Assembly: GCA_022494885.1 (NCBI GenBank)
Contig: JAGVSM010003813.1
Location: 49,707-113,706 of the forward strand
DNA length: 64,000 bases
Source: Micrasema longulum
Taxonomy: Eukaryota > Arthropoda > Insecta > Trichoptera > Brachycentridae
Reading direction: 5' to 3'
Below, piece by piece: positions 44,561-56,339 of this stretch. The translations under genes were made by a program, and so were the position numbers. Position 1 is the first letter of the stretch; each line of letters starts with the position of its first letter. A model generated the notes under the pieces. That model saw only the letters and a list, made by a program, of their open reading frames with translations. It had not been told where the DNA came from and made no database searches.

Positions 44561-44814
44561 AAAAAAACACGTATGTTTAGATTATATAATTATGTAGAAA
44601 GTATGTAATGCTGATATTTATATTTTCAACGATATATGAAATAATTATAGGAGAACTGTACCGCAATGTATAAAATCAAACAGTCCCTTATGTTAGTTAG
44701 GTAAAACGATTTGTAAAAACCTGTTAGTATGATTTATTGTCATAACTTTCATAATGTTGATAGAATTTAATTAAACTAGTCAGTTAAAATAATAAAGAAA
44801 ATAATATATGAAGT

Positions 44815-45125
44815 ATTTTTTTTATTTTTTTTCAAAAAAAATATTTAGAAAATAGTCTTAAATTAAAGTCCCGCTGAGTTGCATACATACAACTCGTCAG
44901 CAGGTTTTTATAAATTGCATCGATTATTTACACTTAACCTACATTAACAATAGTTTTACTTGAAAAACATTACATATTACATTATCAAAAATCACTAATA
45001 CAAAAAACTTTTTTCGTTTGTGCATGTTGTGTTATAATACAATATGAACAATATCTTAACATAACAAATTGTGATTGTTGTACCAATGTCGTATGTATTG
45101 TTTATTGTTTGTGAACCATAATAAA
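44815..45125 (+). repeat. repeat block plus LINE 3' UTR, order permuted
   Basis: 44815-44990 matches 14880-15050 and 45005-45125 matches the LINE 3' UTR at 14360-14487 (AACAATATCTTAACATAACA, TGTCGTATGTATTGTTTA). Here the block precedes the UTR; at 14-15 kb it follows it. Confidence 0.6.
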
Positions 45126-45164
45126 TCAATTAAAAACTATATAAAATATAGATATGTATATGAT

Positions 45165-45330
45165 ATGTGTACAAATGTCGAGATTCGTGCAGTATGCAAA
45201 GCTATGACAAGCATTATCGACAAGATTCAGAAAATGGTGTTGCGTTGGTTTGGACATGCAAAGCGAATGGATAGCTTAAAAAAAACAAAAAGGTTTAGAG
45301 TTAATGGTTGCAGAAAATGAGGAAGAAAAG
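45165..45330 (+). pseudogene. LINE C-terminal relic (family B)
   Basis: CTNVEIRAVCKAMTSIIDKI, QKMVLRWFGHAKRM, then RVNGCRK and a stop. Homologous to 28790-28960. Confidence 0.6.
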
Positions 45331-45349
45331 TGTATGTCATTTGTTGTGC

Positions 45350-45385
45350 CAATGAGTGGGTGTGTGTGTGTGCATGCGTGTGTGG
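45350..45385. repeat. GT microsatellite
   Basis: GTGTGTGTGTGTGCATGCGTGTGTG-type run, split by one GCATGC. Confidence 0.8.
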
Positions 45386-45399
45386 TATGTATAAAAAGG

Positions 45400-46040
45400 A
45401 ATATGTAGGGATGTATGTTAAATTAAAGAGGTTATTTGCATAGTCTCCTATCTCCAATAATCTTATTATCTTTTTATTAATCTTATTAAGTTCCTAGCAA
45501 GAAATTTAGGTATCCTTTTTTGTACGAACGTGCCTAGTATCTCGATAGGTACTTAGGCGGATGCATTGTAGCAAAATTGATCAAGAGAAGAAATATCATA
45601 ATAGCGCTGTACTGTGGTTCCGGAAATCTGCAATATCATCAAACGCGTTTTGAATTACTTTAATAATTAGATTCTCAGAAGGTAACTCCGTAACGCTTGA
45701 ATTTAATGTTATTTTTGTTACATTATATCAAAAAGAAAGAGTTAATGATAGTTGGAGGATTTACTGTGAGATTTTATGCATTTTTGACGAGTCTGAGTGT
45801 GAGAGCGCGCTAACGGAATCAAATAATGTCTAACCGCAGTATCCGACCAAATAACGTGGAATTATTTAAGTGGAAAAGAGGTATTTTGCTCCTATAATGT
45901 GTTTATTCTCGCAATTCCTGCGGCTAGCCATAGATTGTGGTGATAAACTTGAAATATATTAATTCACAAACCGCTCAAAGTAAAACTATAAGTGAAATTT
46001 GTGTACCTACATGCATACGTAATATGTCCAAAGCTTTATA
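45400..46040. other. AT-rich DNA, nothing recognised
   Basis: No gene or repeat. Confidence 0.35.
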
Positions 46041-46044
46041 CACA

Positions 46045-46550
46045 AGAACTGATAAACTCTTAAAAGACTGTGGTAAATAATCCCTTTGCGCGCGGTGATG
46101 TAACATCGTGTTACCACAAGCAAAAGACGAAAATTTCTAAAGTACAGACATTTTAAAAAATAAACATGGAGACGTAATTCCTTTTCCATAATTTATATAT
46201 ATATAAACATATAAGTTAGCCCCGTTGTTGTAAAATAAATTGAAAATCATAAATTCGGCGGCCTCCGTGGTGTAGTGGTCAGAACGCTTGACTCACAAAC
46301 GGAAGGTTCTAGGTGCGATTGCCGGTGAGAACACAAAAATTCAATGTAATTTTTCTCAAGCCTGGGTATTCTGTGCTGTAATTTATCACTGTAATTGGGC
46401 CTCCTACTGTGTTAAAAAAAAATACACCGGTCGTTTTACATGCGTGCATACCTCATCACTGTTAATAATCGACTGCATCTCATTTATTAAGACACCAGCA
46501 ACAAAACAGCGTATCTGTCTTCCTTGTTTTGAGTTCTATGTTTGTGCTAT
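46045..46550 (+). repeat. repeat family D, copy 1 (SINE-interrupted)
   Basis: 46060-46260 and 46430-46550 match 51728-52070 in order: GACTGTGGTAAATAAT, ATCGTGTTACCAC, ACATGGAGACG, then TTTTACATGCGTGCAT and ACAGCGTaTCTGTCTTCC. A SINE sits between the two parts. A further partial copy at 46788-46838 is cut by the mariner element. Class unknown. Confidence 0.65.
46256..46429 (+). mobile_element. tRNA-Val-like SINE with target-site duplication
   Basis: The head GTGGTGTAGTGGTCAGAACG, TTGACTCACAAACGGAAGGT resembles tRNA-Val (TCAC anticodon loop), with a degenerate B box (GGTGCGATTGC). The body ends in an A-run at 46413-46421. AAATTCGGCG (46251-46260) and AAATACACCG (46420-46429) flank it, and the uninterrupted relative at 51918 reads AAATACGCCG, which identifies the insertion site. 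Confidence 0.7.
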
Positions 46551-46837
46551 GTCTTATATATATATTTGTTTCTGTATTGGCGTTAGATTCATTCTTCGCG
46601 TAGCAAAGATTTTTTTTTGTTAAAATCCAGCAAAGTTATAAAATTTATTTTTCTAAATCCGGTGTGAATATGTCCGTTTGAGGATTACAAAAAAACCACT
46701 TCATCATTAAAAAAAATAATAGAGATATTTTAAGTCTTGTATCGTATGTAGACTAGTGTGGCATCACAGCCACACAAGAGTTAACTATTAAAAGACTGTG
46801 CTCAGAAATCCCACGACAGACGGTTCTGTAACGTCGT

Positions 46838-47415
46838 GTTACGAGGCATGTTCAGAAAGTAAGTGGACTGTATCCAAAACTAGCTGTGTTTTTTTTTTGT
46901 TTTTTGAGGGTTGGCAACACTGAGTGGTAGAATAAGACACGATAATAGTCCTGTTGCGTTAAGGACGTCGGTAAGCAATCCCGCCAAGTGCGAGCCACGT
47001 ACTGTGATCCGCTTCCTACTTCCTACTCGCGGAGACATCTAACGATTTTTTTTTCGCGAATCAAAACGGTTAACGGCGAAGGTGTTATGAATATAACGAG
47101 TGTGTTTAAGTGGTATGGGGAGTTAATTGGGGGCAGAATAAATATTTGTGACGAAAAGAGAAGGGCAAAAATCATAGCCCTATTGTTTTGAGACCGAAAA
47201 GGCATCATTTTGGTCCAATTTCTGCCTCAGGGGGCACCATCAATGGAACGACGATATTTTAAAAACCCTAAACAAACTCAAAAGGTGAGGAATGCTGACG
47301 AGAAAAGTGTGATAATTGTATGCCCGTCCTCACACAGCTTTAGCCACTAAGGCGCCCTTGGACTCATTTGTTTGGGATGTATTGAACCACCTCCCGTATT
47401 CCAATCTGAATAAGA
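46838..47415 (+). pseudogene. internally deleted mariner element
   Basis: It starts ACGAGGCATGTTCAGAAAGT (46840) after TA. Coding pieces: RIKTVNGEGVMNITSVFKWY, GELIGGRINICDEKRR, then LLF-stop-DRKGIILVQFLPQG, and after a shift ARPHTALATKAPLDSFVWDV with LNHLPYSNLN. This joins a mariner N-terminal helix-turn-helix directly to the region of the second catalytic Asp, so the middle is deleted, and the element stops before the third Asp. No right TIR found. Confidence 0.75.
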
Positions 47416-47419
47416 CTGT

Positions 47420-48130
47420 TTTTTTTTAAATCATTTATTATGTAGAGGTAATAAACTAAAAATTAGATTTTATTGAGTCATGGCTCTATTTTATCAGATG
47501 TGCGATTTGTATAAATACATATGTAGTATCTTAGTGCAATAACATGCCCCTGGCTAACAGAGTCGCCCATACGGACAACAACCATTCTATGATTATCAAA
47601 AACGAATTTAGCTACGTTTACAGTAACACAACGGGACGTAATTACTCGGGTCGAGAATTTCAACACAAACCGAAACCTTCCGTTACACGTTTGTTGTTAA
47701 ACTAAAAACCAAACCAAAAATTTGGAACGCTTTTGTTCTCTGCAATAGAGCTAAAGGGCTTCTCTATTAAATTATAACTCTGAGAGTAATATACTATGTA
47801 AAATAAAATGCGCTTTCTCTCTTTTTTATTTCTATCATTGTCCATTCCATAGTTTTAATAAAGCGGTTTTAAAGATTAATAGCTTCTGGAGAAAACTACC
47901 GCCGAGTTGTGTTCCATTTTTTTCTGAAGGCAATCCGAAGTTTTAATACACACTTCTATACTTTGAATTATTGTAATAAATCGACCACAAATCGCTGTAA
48001 TTTATCACAAGCAATCAGTAGAGGAAACATCTCGAGCATGCGCAGAGTTTATTGATGGTAGAGACATAATCTGATTAACCCCGAGATAAATAATCTCATT
48101 CATATTACAGGTAAGCTGAAAAAATAAATA
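47420..48130. other. AT-rich DNA, nothing recognised
   Basis: No gene or repeat recognised. Confidence 0.35.
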
Positions 48131-48132
48131 CT

Positions 48133-48692
48133 TACTAGCTTTTACTGCGGCTTCACTCACGTGTTATTAGGGAGAAATTATTTAGGTAATTAATTAGTTG
48201 TCGTTTATCAATAAAAATTGTTTTATCAATAAGAACTTTTATTGTGGAATGATATATTTTATCGGGGTTTAAAGCAGATTAGTCTTCCAACTATCCCTTT
48301 GAAAGAAATACAATTATCCATTAGTGTATGATGACGTAGCATCGGTATTTTATTCACAAATACAAAATCCCAATGCAAAAACCAAAAGTAAACCAAACTA
48401 AACATAGATAAAGCAATTCAATTATAGAAATTTAAAGAATATATTTAAAATTAATTATTTTTGACAACCCACCTTACCGCCTACTCATTTTTAAATATTT
48501 TTTCTCGTTGTTATCATATTTCGTTATTTTTTTTGTATTTTTTTAATTTTCGGGATTAAAATTAAGTAGCTTGTTTAACTTCCCATCGATACGGCTAAAC
48601 CAGTGCAAAGATCTAGTGATCGGTCGCTAAGTAGAGACGTGACGGACACACGAACAAACACATTTTGCATTTATAATATTACATTAGTGTAG
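48133..48692 (+). mobile_element. degenerate short retroposon-like repeat
   Basis: It begins ACTAGCTTTTACTGCGGCTT and ends ACGAACAAACACATTTTGCA followed by TTTATAATATTACATTAG. These are the two end motifs of a repeat very common in moth and butterfly genomes as I remember them. The middle is diverged and non-coding. Confidence 0.4.
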
Positions 48693-48889
48693 ATGTAATT
48701 TTTTTCAATAAAAAAACTAAAGGGAGGCTAAGGAATTCGTGAAATACACTAATTGATAAAAATAATCAATCAAAAATGTTTTATAACAAAGTGTGCGAGC
48801 AAGCAACTTGCCAAGACATAGATATGTATGGAGAATATTTTTTTATTTATTTTATTTTAAAACTTCAAGTACAAAGAATAAATAGTTTG

Positions 48890-49125
48890 GCGGACTTCCT
48901 TGTATCTTCCAGCCAACAAAAAAAACAGACTGGTCAAATGGCCAATGGTTACAGCTGTATAACTTCACAGAAGTCAACAGATGGAAGAGTTAAGGAAATG
49001 TGGATGTTTAAACACAGGTAGAATGGTGAATGTTACACAGTGTGTAAAGTGGCCACTGAAACCATTCTTCCATATTTTCTTCTCAAAAATGTTTTGCCTC
49101 TGTTGCAACAAATTTAGAAAAGAAG
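48890..49125 (-). repeat. repeat related to family A
   Basis: AGAATGGTGAATGTTACACA, GTGTGTAAAGTGGCCACT and CAACAAATTTAGA parallel the complement of family A. The part 49080-49125 also occurs near 53125-53165 (CTTCTCAAAAATGTTT, TTGCAACAAATTTAGA). More diverged than the other copies. Confidence 0.5.
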
Positions 49126-49194
49126 AGTTATTCAAAAATTTGTACTAAAACCGAAAATATAAATATACATAAAAAAACCTTATTCATTCAAGAT

Positions 49195-49345
49195 AACAGC
49201 TGCATATTTATGTACGGCTGCGAGACATGGTGTCTTAGCCTTACCAAAAGAGATAGGAAAAGGCTAAAGGCCTCTGAGATGTGGTGCTACAGAAGAATAT
49301 TAGGAAGACCACATCAATAACGAGGTTCTCAGTAGAATCGAATAG
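49195..49345 (+). pseudogene. RTE-like LINE thumb-region relic
   Basis: FMYGCETWCLSLTKRDRKRL followed by KASEMWCYRRILGRP is the YG-CETW ... EMWCYRR signature just after the RT palm. It ends at a stop near 49320. Confidence 0.65.
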
Positions 49346-49379
49346 GGGAGCTTAATCTTAAACTTTTCTTAATAATGCT

Positions 49380-49957
49380 TTTTTAAATTTTAAAGATTAC
49401 TTAAAGATCTTTAAAAAAAAAAAAAAAACTTGATATACCTACTGTTATTTATACTTTTTTCTCTGCTGCACTCAGCATGTTTTTTATATTTTAAAACTAC
49501 TCTTAGAATTGCGTTTAAAAAATAATCTATTACTTTTCTTACCATAATATGTTATTATTTTTCAATATTTTTTTAAAATTAAATTTATGTATGTTATTTC
49601 TTTGATAGTTGCTTCTCATCTGTTTTTTTAATACCTTAAAATGTTCATGTATATTTTTCCTTTTTATTTTTTTTTTTGCGTTTGAGCATGTTTTTTTAAT
49701 TTTATTTATTTTACTTTTTAACAACTTTTAGTATTTTTTTTTCATTTAAATATTATTTCCGTTTACGTAAATACTAACCAAAAACTTTTAACATAACTTT
49801 TGTACTTAGATTTTAATTTAGTAATATTTTTTTTCCCGTATATTGTACTTATAAAATATAAATAGTTAATTAATATCCTTAGCATGTAATATAATACAGA
49901 AACTATACGATTGAACTGTATGTTTCCTAAATAATAAAAAATAAAAATAAAAAGGGA
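49380..49957 (+). repeat. LINE 3' UTR shared with 57560-57915
   Basis: AAACTTTTAACATAACTTTT, ATTTCCGTTTACGTAAATAC and CTTAGCATGTAATATAAT recur in the same order at 57.7-57.9 kb. It ends in an AATAAAAAATAAA tail. Open frames on the minus strand are A/T artefacts. Confidence 0.65.
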
Positions 49958-49959
49958 GA

Positions 49960-50890
49960 CTCCTAATTAAAACCATTTCAGAGAGGTGAGCCCAATAGAT
50001 TGACGACATTTTGTGCCATGAGAAGTGATTGCAAAAAAATTGCAAGGTTTATTTATTTTATTTTCTAAGGTAATTCAACAAAGACAACAGAAAAAATCTA
50101 GATATTTGTCAATACAATTTTACATGCATATTATTGATTTAAAGAATTCACAGAAAAAATGTTTATTAGAAGCACAGTCGGCGGTCATGACGTGTGACGT
50201 CAAAATGACGTGACGCCAACTGCGGCCTGTTTTAAATGTGCTAATTTTTAAATCCGGAAATTATAAATGAAAACTTATTCTTATACATTGAAAATTAAAC
50301 CATTAGAATCGTAAAAATCCGCTCTATATTTTTAACGTTATTCCGGACTTGTAAAAATACCCAATTGTGGATGCAAATTGCGAAGGTGCTTTGAAAATAA
50401 GAACGAAGAGGTAAACCATGATCTGATAAGGAGATCAAAGTTTTCACATTTATAAATGTTATTGGACGACACTGGATTTAACCCTCTAGGGAATCGATGA
50501 TTTAATTTTTATTTTCGGAACAATAACAAATTACTAGCGTCAGACACATACTTGTACAAGACAAAGTATAACGGTGTCAGTAATTCTTAATAAGTCTGCA
50601 ACATGCCAATGAGCAAGATCCGTGGTTTTTAAATATATTTGAACACTTTGAGCACCGGCCGAATACACATAGAATTTACCCTGTGCCCGGCTCATTTTTA
50701 TGAAATTTCATGCTTTGTGAAGGGTTTCTTAAAAGTGTCATAATTACGAAACAACTGGATAAAATCAATTGAAACTTCTCGTATTTATTTGAAACAATTT
50801 AATAAGTCATTTTTGTATGTAATTTTTGCCAACATTGGCCTTTATGGAGAGCCACATTGCAATGTTTGCACATATATAGGGCCTCACTCC
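49960..50890. other. AT-rich DNA with a foldback fragment
   Basis: GACACTGGATTTAACCCTCT (50468-50487) then AGGGAATCGATGA resembles the foldback family at 11.2 and 21.3 kb. No gene is recognised. Confidence 0.35.
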
Positions 50891-50895
50891 TTTTT

Positions 50896-51131
50896 GTGCT
50901 TTGTATCCCGGAGCCGTGTAAACACGTAATTATAATAACCACGTGCTGCGTCCCGGTCCCGTGTTTTCACGTAGTTTACTAGCAGCGAAAAATAATTCGA
51001 TTATAAAAGTCACTAGATGTCAATAAAATGCACTTTTTTAGACAGCTGGTAAACCACGTGAAAACACGGGACCGGGACACAACGCGTGGTTATATAATCA
51101 CTTGTTTACACGGCTCCGGGATACAAAGTGT
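50896..51131. mobile_element. MITE/foldback, ~83-bp arms
   Basis: Left arm about 50898-50984 and right arm about 51045-51131 are inverted with few mismatches: CTTTGTATCCCGGAGCCGTG, GTCCCGGTCCCGTGTTTTCA. The arms are much more GC-rich than the surroundings. The ~60-base loop has no coding. Confidence 0.8.
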
Positions 51132-51134
51132 TAA

Positions 51135-51725
51135 TTTGTCAATTGACTATCAAACTAAGCAAAAAAAATTTTAAAAAAATATGTATCGTAGCAGTACGAT
51201 TTTTTGAAGTTTAACATTTTTGAAATTACTTCGCCTAACCCTCGCCAAAAACCCTATTATCAATCATGTTGCCGATAATATTATACAAATGACAAATTTT
51301 TTGGGTATCTCTTACATTTCTATTGTAATTTGGGGATTTGGGTAGATGAAAAAGAAGGAAAAGTAAAAACAATGTTATGTAAATTAAATAGTAGCGATCA
51401 TCGAGGGGTTAACATAGAACGTCGATGGTATAAAGTATAAGCTTAAAAGTGAATTATAGCAATTGACAAGGGTCGACTTTACTAGGTATAAGGTCTGACA
51501 TTCTATGTAATTTAATCGATTGAAAAGGGTTTCCTATCTAAGTTATAGGTTAAGGGTTTTTCACCTAATAAATTATATTAATATTTTCTTTTTCTCATTG
51601 TACACATTTTCAAATAAAAACTGGATGTGATTTCTACTTTTAATTTTACAAAATATAATTTGTAACGCGTGCAGTTATATAAAATAGATAAATAAAAAAA
51701 TGCATATTCAGCTTCTTAACTCTAA
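51135..51725. other. AT-rich spacer
   Basis: Nothing recognised. Confidence 0.35.
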
Positions 51726-51727
51726 AT

Positions 51728-52070
51728 GAACTGTGGTAAATAATTCCTTGGCGTGCGGAGATAAAAAATCGTGTTACAACAAACTAAAGACGGAATATTC
51801 TAAGTTCAGACATTAAAAAAAAACATGGAGGCATACTGCTTAGTAATTCATTTTTCATAATTTATAAAAATAAAAATATAATTTAACCCGGTTTTAGCTA
51901 AATAAATTAAATATCATAAATACGCCGCTAATTTTACATGCGTGCATCCCTGTCAATAACCGACTGAATATGTTTTACACAAACACTGGCCAGAGAACAG
52001 CGTCTCTGTCTTCCATGTTATGAGTTCTATCCTCGTGCTCTCTCGTACACAGATTTATTGTTGCCAATTG
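51728..52070 (+). repeat. repeat family D, copy 2 (uninterrupted)
   Basis: Same unit as 46045-46550 but without the SINE: CATAAATACGCCGCTAATTT continues directly to TACATGCGTGCATCCC. It keeps ACAGCGTCTCTGTCTTCCAT. Confidence 0.65.
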
Positions 52071-52074
52071 GCTA

Positions 52075-54150
52075 TATATATCCAAACCATCATATCACCG
52101 ATTTGTGACAGTTCTGGCTATATTCTTACTTTCAAACACGCATATCGCTAATCCCAAGCAACAGTACGATAAACCCCGAAATTTCCGATTTTGAGATACA
52201 CATGCAGATATGTTGATAATTATGTTAATAAATTAAATAAATTATTGTTTATGTCTAAAGTTAGATAGATAACCTGTGTAAATAGACAGTACGCATAATC
52301 TACGTCAAATAATTTAATTAAATTTTTCGGACCATTAGCAGACCTCAAAGTCCGATTATCTCAGAATATATTTTTCAAAGATATCTCACCGTTGTTTTGG
52401 GCTAGTGATAATTCTCCATCATTATTATTTGACAGGTAAAAAACTTAGATTTGTTGCAGTTTTCTCGCATCGATAAATTTGCGATTTAGAAACCATGAGT
52501 ATTACTATTTCCTGATAAAATCTTGAGATAACGTGTCCATTTAATTGAACTACAATCGTAAATGTACTTCAGTTCTTCAATGAGAATATAATGTTTACAA
52601 ACACAAAATTAAAACTGTGTTCAGAGAAATATTTAATATCACGTGTTTGAATCGTATTTTCGAGTTAGATGACGTTACAATGAGGGTGATTGCTCTCGTG
52701 AAATGCAAAAAAAATAAAAAAGGTTGTGACCTGAAGGGTTAATTACCTACATCCATTAAAACTGTTATTTTGGGATAGGAGCAAACAAAACCTAGCCACG
52801 TTTTGCAGAAAATGTAAATTTTAGAATTCAAACGCCTGACACGCGGAACACTAAAATGCAGATGGCGTTCTGTCCTTTCGTTTTTATTGTTATATTTACA
52901 TTTTTCAAATGAAAACTATAATTAAATGTGTCCCGGGCTCAAATGAAAGATCAAGTGGGGGATCTATGTCTTATAAGTAAAAAGTTATAAATAAAAAAAA
53001 GTTTTAATCATAACTCTAAATTAATTTTAGATATCTAAAGATTTTAGTAAATCGTGGTGATAAAAAAAACCTCCCTTTATTTTTATTGCATTCTTTATAC
53101 TACTTAAAGCAAAAAAAAAATCCCTTCTCAAAAATGTTTCCCTCTCTGTGTTGCAACAAATTTAGATAAAAAAAAAAAATGTTTTTTAGGATAAAAATTT
53201 TCACAAAAAAATTACGTAAATGCCATTGGAATTGGAAAAACGTCTTGTACAGATATTGTATTAAAAACCCATTCAAATTTCCATATTAAATAAGTTTAAA
53301 AATACTCATGCATTAAAACCATTGAAAAGTAATTAAATTCAACTGAATTTCAATCAAACTTTGCGAATATTACGAATCGCTAGAGCCACCCGTATCCATA
53401 ACAAAATATATGGTAAGTTGTGACTTGACACGGCTCGCCCTGGCGTTTTAAAATAATTTTAATGATATAATATTAACGCTTGACGCGCGTCGGTTTGAAT
53501 TGATTTAAAAAAAAAATCATGTGGGATGCGTGGCTCAGTAGGTATTTAAAATATCTAGCGTCGACGCCGGCGGCCGGCTTGTTTGTGTCTTGGACCTTAA
53601 GTAAGTACAAAATGTAAAAAATACCATTATTTGTATATACATATAAAAACTTTAAAATTTTTTAATAATAATAAAGAAAATACTAATTAATTTAATTAAA
53701 ACTACTCGTATTCTAATGCTGATATTAGTCGTAGAAATATTTCAATAGTTTGTCATATTATTTATCACGTTTCAGGTTTCAGATACCTACAGACCTACCC
53801 CACCAACGAAACCAAATACCTCAAAATAAAATTAAATGACTTATTTAGTAACAAAACAAATACGCAAATTAGTTTTACATGTAATCAAATAAAAATTGAT
53901 TTTCGTAATTATTAAATTTGAATGAATTGTTTTGCACACTTTCCAAAACGCGATATAATTTTGTGCACAAAATTTCAAAGTTGAATAATTCATTGATTTT
54001 AAGACAGCCAATCACTTGATTAAAACCTTTCTAGAGAGAGTACAAAATACTCAATCTACATTGGTAATTAATTTATGTATTGAACGCATTTAAGCGCTAA
54101 AAATATTGTAACTACATATTGCGTAAATGATATCAATATGTTTTTCATTT
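52075..54150. other. AT-rich DNA, no supported gene
   Basis: No gene recognised. 53125-53165 shares a short block with 49080-49125. A GC-rich patch (GTCGACGCCGGCGGCCGGCT) lies at about 53560-53579. Confidence 0.35.
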
Positions 54151-54154
54151 TCTT

Positions 54155-54245
54155 CTTATGCTGACGCTCTGCGGTGGAGATTGGCTATCATCGAGGCGAT
54201 TGGAGCCGCTCTGAATAAGGATACGGAGCTACAGTGGTACCACTC
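54155..54245 (+). other. short coding-like stretch of unknown origin
   Basis: It reads ALRWRLAIIEAIGAALNKDT in one frame and is cut off by the MITE that follows. Composition is unlike the flanks; I do not recognise it. Confidence 0.25.
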
Positions 54246-54247
54246 TC

Positions 54248-54506
54248 TTAAGGCTGCAGTCTGGTAAAACGAACGCCAAATGAGGAAATCATAAGATTCT
54301 GCCATTTTAAAACGCATGCTATTTTTAATCGCGCAATAATAAAAAATAAAAAAAACATAAATTTAACTTAAAATTATGCATTCGGTAATACTAGAAAATT
54401 TTTTTTTTTGAAAAATGAAGATAATTCTGGCTGAATTACTCAATTAAAAAATATTTCTTATTGAATTTTTTATGACCTTCAGATCAGCCCTTACCGAAAA
54501 CGATTA
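54248..54506. mobile_element. TTAA MITE, second copy (3' truncated)
   Basis: TTAAGGCTGCAGTCTGGTAA at 54248 and CAGATCAGCCCTTACCGAAA near the end match the left TIR and interior of 8500-9228. About 300 internal bases and the right TIR are missing. Confidence 0.7.
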
Positions 54507-54508
54507 GG

Positions 54509-54652
54509 GGCAGAATGGTGAATGTAACATAGTGTGTAAAGTGGCCACTTAAACCAGCCAATGACAGGTCATAAGCCCTGTAAATGCCGAGACTTCTATA
54601 TTACCTTCTCTAAAATGTTCTTCATCTCTGTTATAATATGTTAATATTTACA
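54509..54652 (-). repeat. interspersed repeat family A, copy
   Basis: Full-length inverted copy: GGGCAGAATGGTGAATGTAA to TGTTATAATATGTTA. It abuts the truncated MITE, so it may have inserted into it. Confidence 0.7.
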
Positions 54653-54654
54653 GA

Positions 54655-54955
54655 AACAATGAAGTACTGTTCATCGATCAGCATAGAACAAACTATGGCC
54701 TAAATTCTCCAATGAACCGTCTTTGTCGTATTGTTAACTCAAGACAAGATCTGGACTTTTTTGGTTTAAGTTTACAACGATTTGAACGAGCACTAAATAA
54801 ATAGTTCAGATCTTGTCTCGATGTCCCTTATGTTTGTCAATGCTTCTTTCTTTTTTTAAAATGTTTTAAACTATTCTTTTATTGTAATATTTAAACCTTA
54901 TAAATTGTATACATGGACAGTGTCCGTTAATAAATAAATAAATAAATATTTCTAC
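54655..54955 (+). pseudogene. LINE C-terminal relic with tail
   Basis: DQHRTNYGLNSPMNRLCRIV, then NSRQDLDFFGLSLQRFERAL and a stop near 54808. The 3' UTR ends GGACAGTGTCC (palindrome) and AATAAATAAATAAATAAAT. The HRTNYG...NSP...C block is a typical LINE C-terminal pattern. Confidence 0.6.
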
Positions 54956-54959
54956 TCTG

Positions 54960-55740
54960 ATCTTTACTATTAAAATCATTATAATATTTATCTACTCGGA
55001 ATTACATAATTTCGGAATAGAAAATTTGCCAGGTACGAATCAAATACTTAATTCCATATAACATCTATATTATTTTACTAACATGATGTTTGCCTACATA
55101 TAACCGTTGTATGTTATGTGCATAGAAATGTTTAATTAACTTATGAGTCGATGTATATATATGTTTTTCAATTGATTACGAATGTGTGAGACTTTGCTGA
55201 AAAACACATTCACATGTTCTAGCTTTGTGTGAGAAGTAGAATGAGCAATGAATATTCGTAATGCGTCGGGTACATTATTTCCAGTATCAGGAAAAAGCAG
55301 AGAAAAATAAAGAAATTGAGTCTAAGTTTATTGGCGTGCGAATTCAAAATTATTTCAATCAATTTAGCCGCGAAAAGAGTATTGTACTTTTGTGTATCGT
55401 AAGAAGTGATTCTCCTTTGTTTATTGTAAATATACAATAAAAAACTTTCTTTTCTGTTTTATTGTTTAATTAAGTGCATTGCATGCTGACTGGAAGGAAA
55501 TCATTATCTATGGGAGAATTGAGAATGCAGTAATCATGACATCAGCACAAACTAAAATTATTAAATTTGGAAAGACAATAACGGTTTAAGAAAAAAGAAA
55601 ATTATGAATTTAATTAAATTTTAACAAATACTTTCATGATGGAAAAACTGTGGAAATTCAAACACAATATGACCCACAAACGATCACTGCCTACTGACCT
55701 TTTTTTTTATTATTAATAAAACATACAATAAAAAAATTAC
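54960..55740. other. AT-rich DNA, nothing recognised
   Basis: No gene or repeat recognised. Confidence 0.35.
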
Positions 55741-55744
55741 ATAT

Positions 55745-55905
55745 TATACTCCCAGGAGTTATTAAAAACTCATTTGGGACCGTTCATAAGAAAAAACATT
55801 TTTGACAATACATAATATCATACAAATTAATACATCCGAAATAAAAAGAAAACATTATTGTACAAGAAACATAAAACACCATCTTATATAAAGTACATTA
55901 ATAAT
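55745..55905 (+). repeat. repeat pair with 25237-25400
   Basis: CAGGAGTTATTAAAAACTCA, TTTGGGACCGTTCATAA and ACATAATATCATACA match 25.24 kb in order. Confidence 0.6.
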
Positions 55906-55959
55906 TATCAATATCAAAAAGATTTAAGAAATATTTTTTAATTGCGACTCTTCTGGATT

Positions 55960-56180
55960 TTTTTTGCCTTCACAAGGTACTGGTGATTTAATAAGGCAAG
56001 TAGCACTAGAGCGGCACTACGCGGCGCGTCGCGGCAACACGAAACATTATATAGCGCAGCGCCGTCGAAGTGCAGAGACGCTGTGGTGCGGTTTGACCTT
56101 TAAGAGGATGCGCGGTCTAACTTTTCTTCATACAAACGTATATTTCGTATTTTTTCCCTGGATTATGGCAGTAAAGCAAT
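55960..56180. other. GC-rich patch with a short open frame
   Basis: About 56010-56110 is much richer in GC than its surroundings (CGGCGCGTCGCGGCAACACG). The frame 55964-56182 has no recognised domain. Possibly the edge of an unidentified element. Confidence 0.25.
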
Positions 56181-56339
56181 GATTTTTTACCCTAGATATC
56201 CACCATTGGCGTAACCACGTAGTTTTTTTTATATTATACATAGTTAAAACCCGTTTTTTTTTTTTTAAATTAATAAAAAATAAACAATTCTTACTCTACG
56301 ATATCTCATAGTTTTTGGACTGGCACCTGGGCCCAGATA

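Noticed and set aside
46256..46330. Functional tRNA-Val gene
   Set aside because: B box is degenerate, acceptor stem is absent, and it has a SINE body with A-run and flanking duplication.
49539..49724. Lys-rich minus-strand protein
   Set aside because: Arises from an AT-rich LINE 3' UTR shared with 57.7 kb; no domain.
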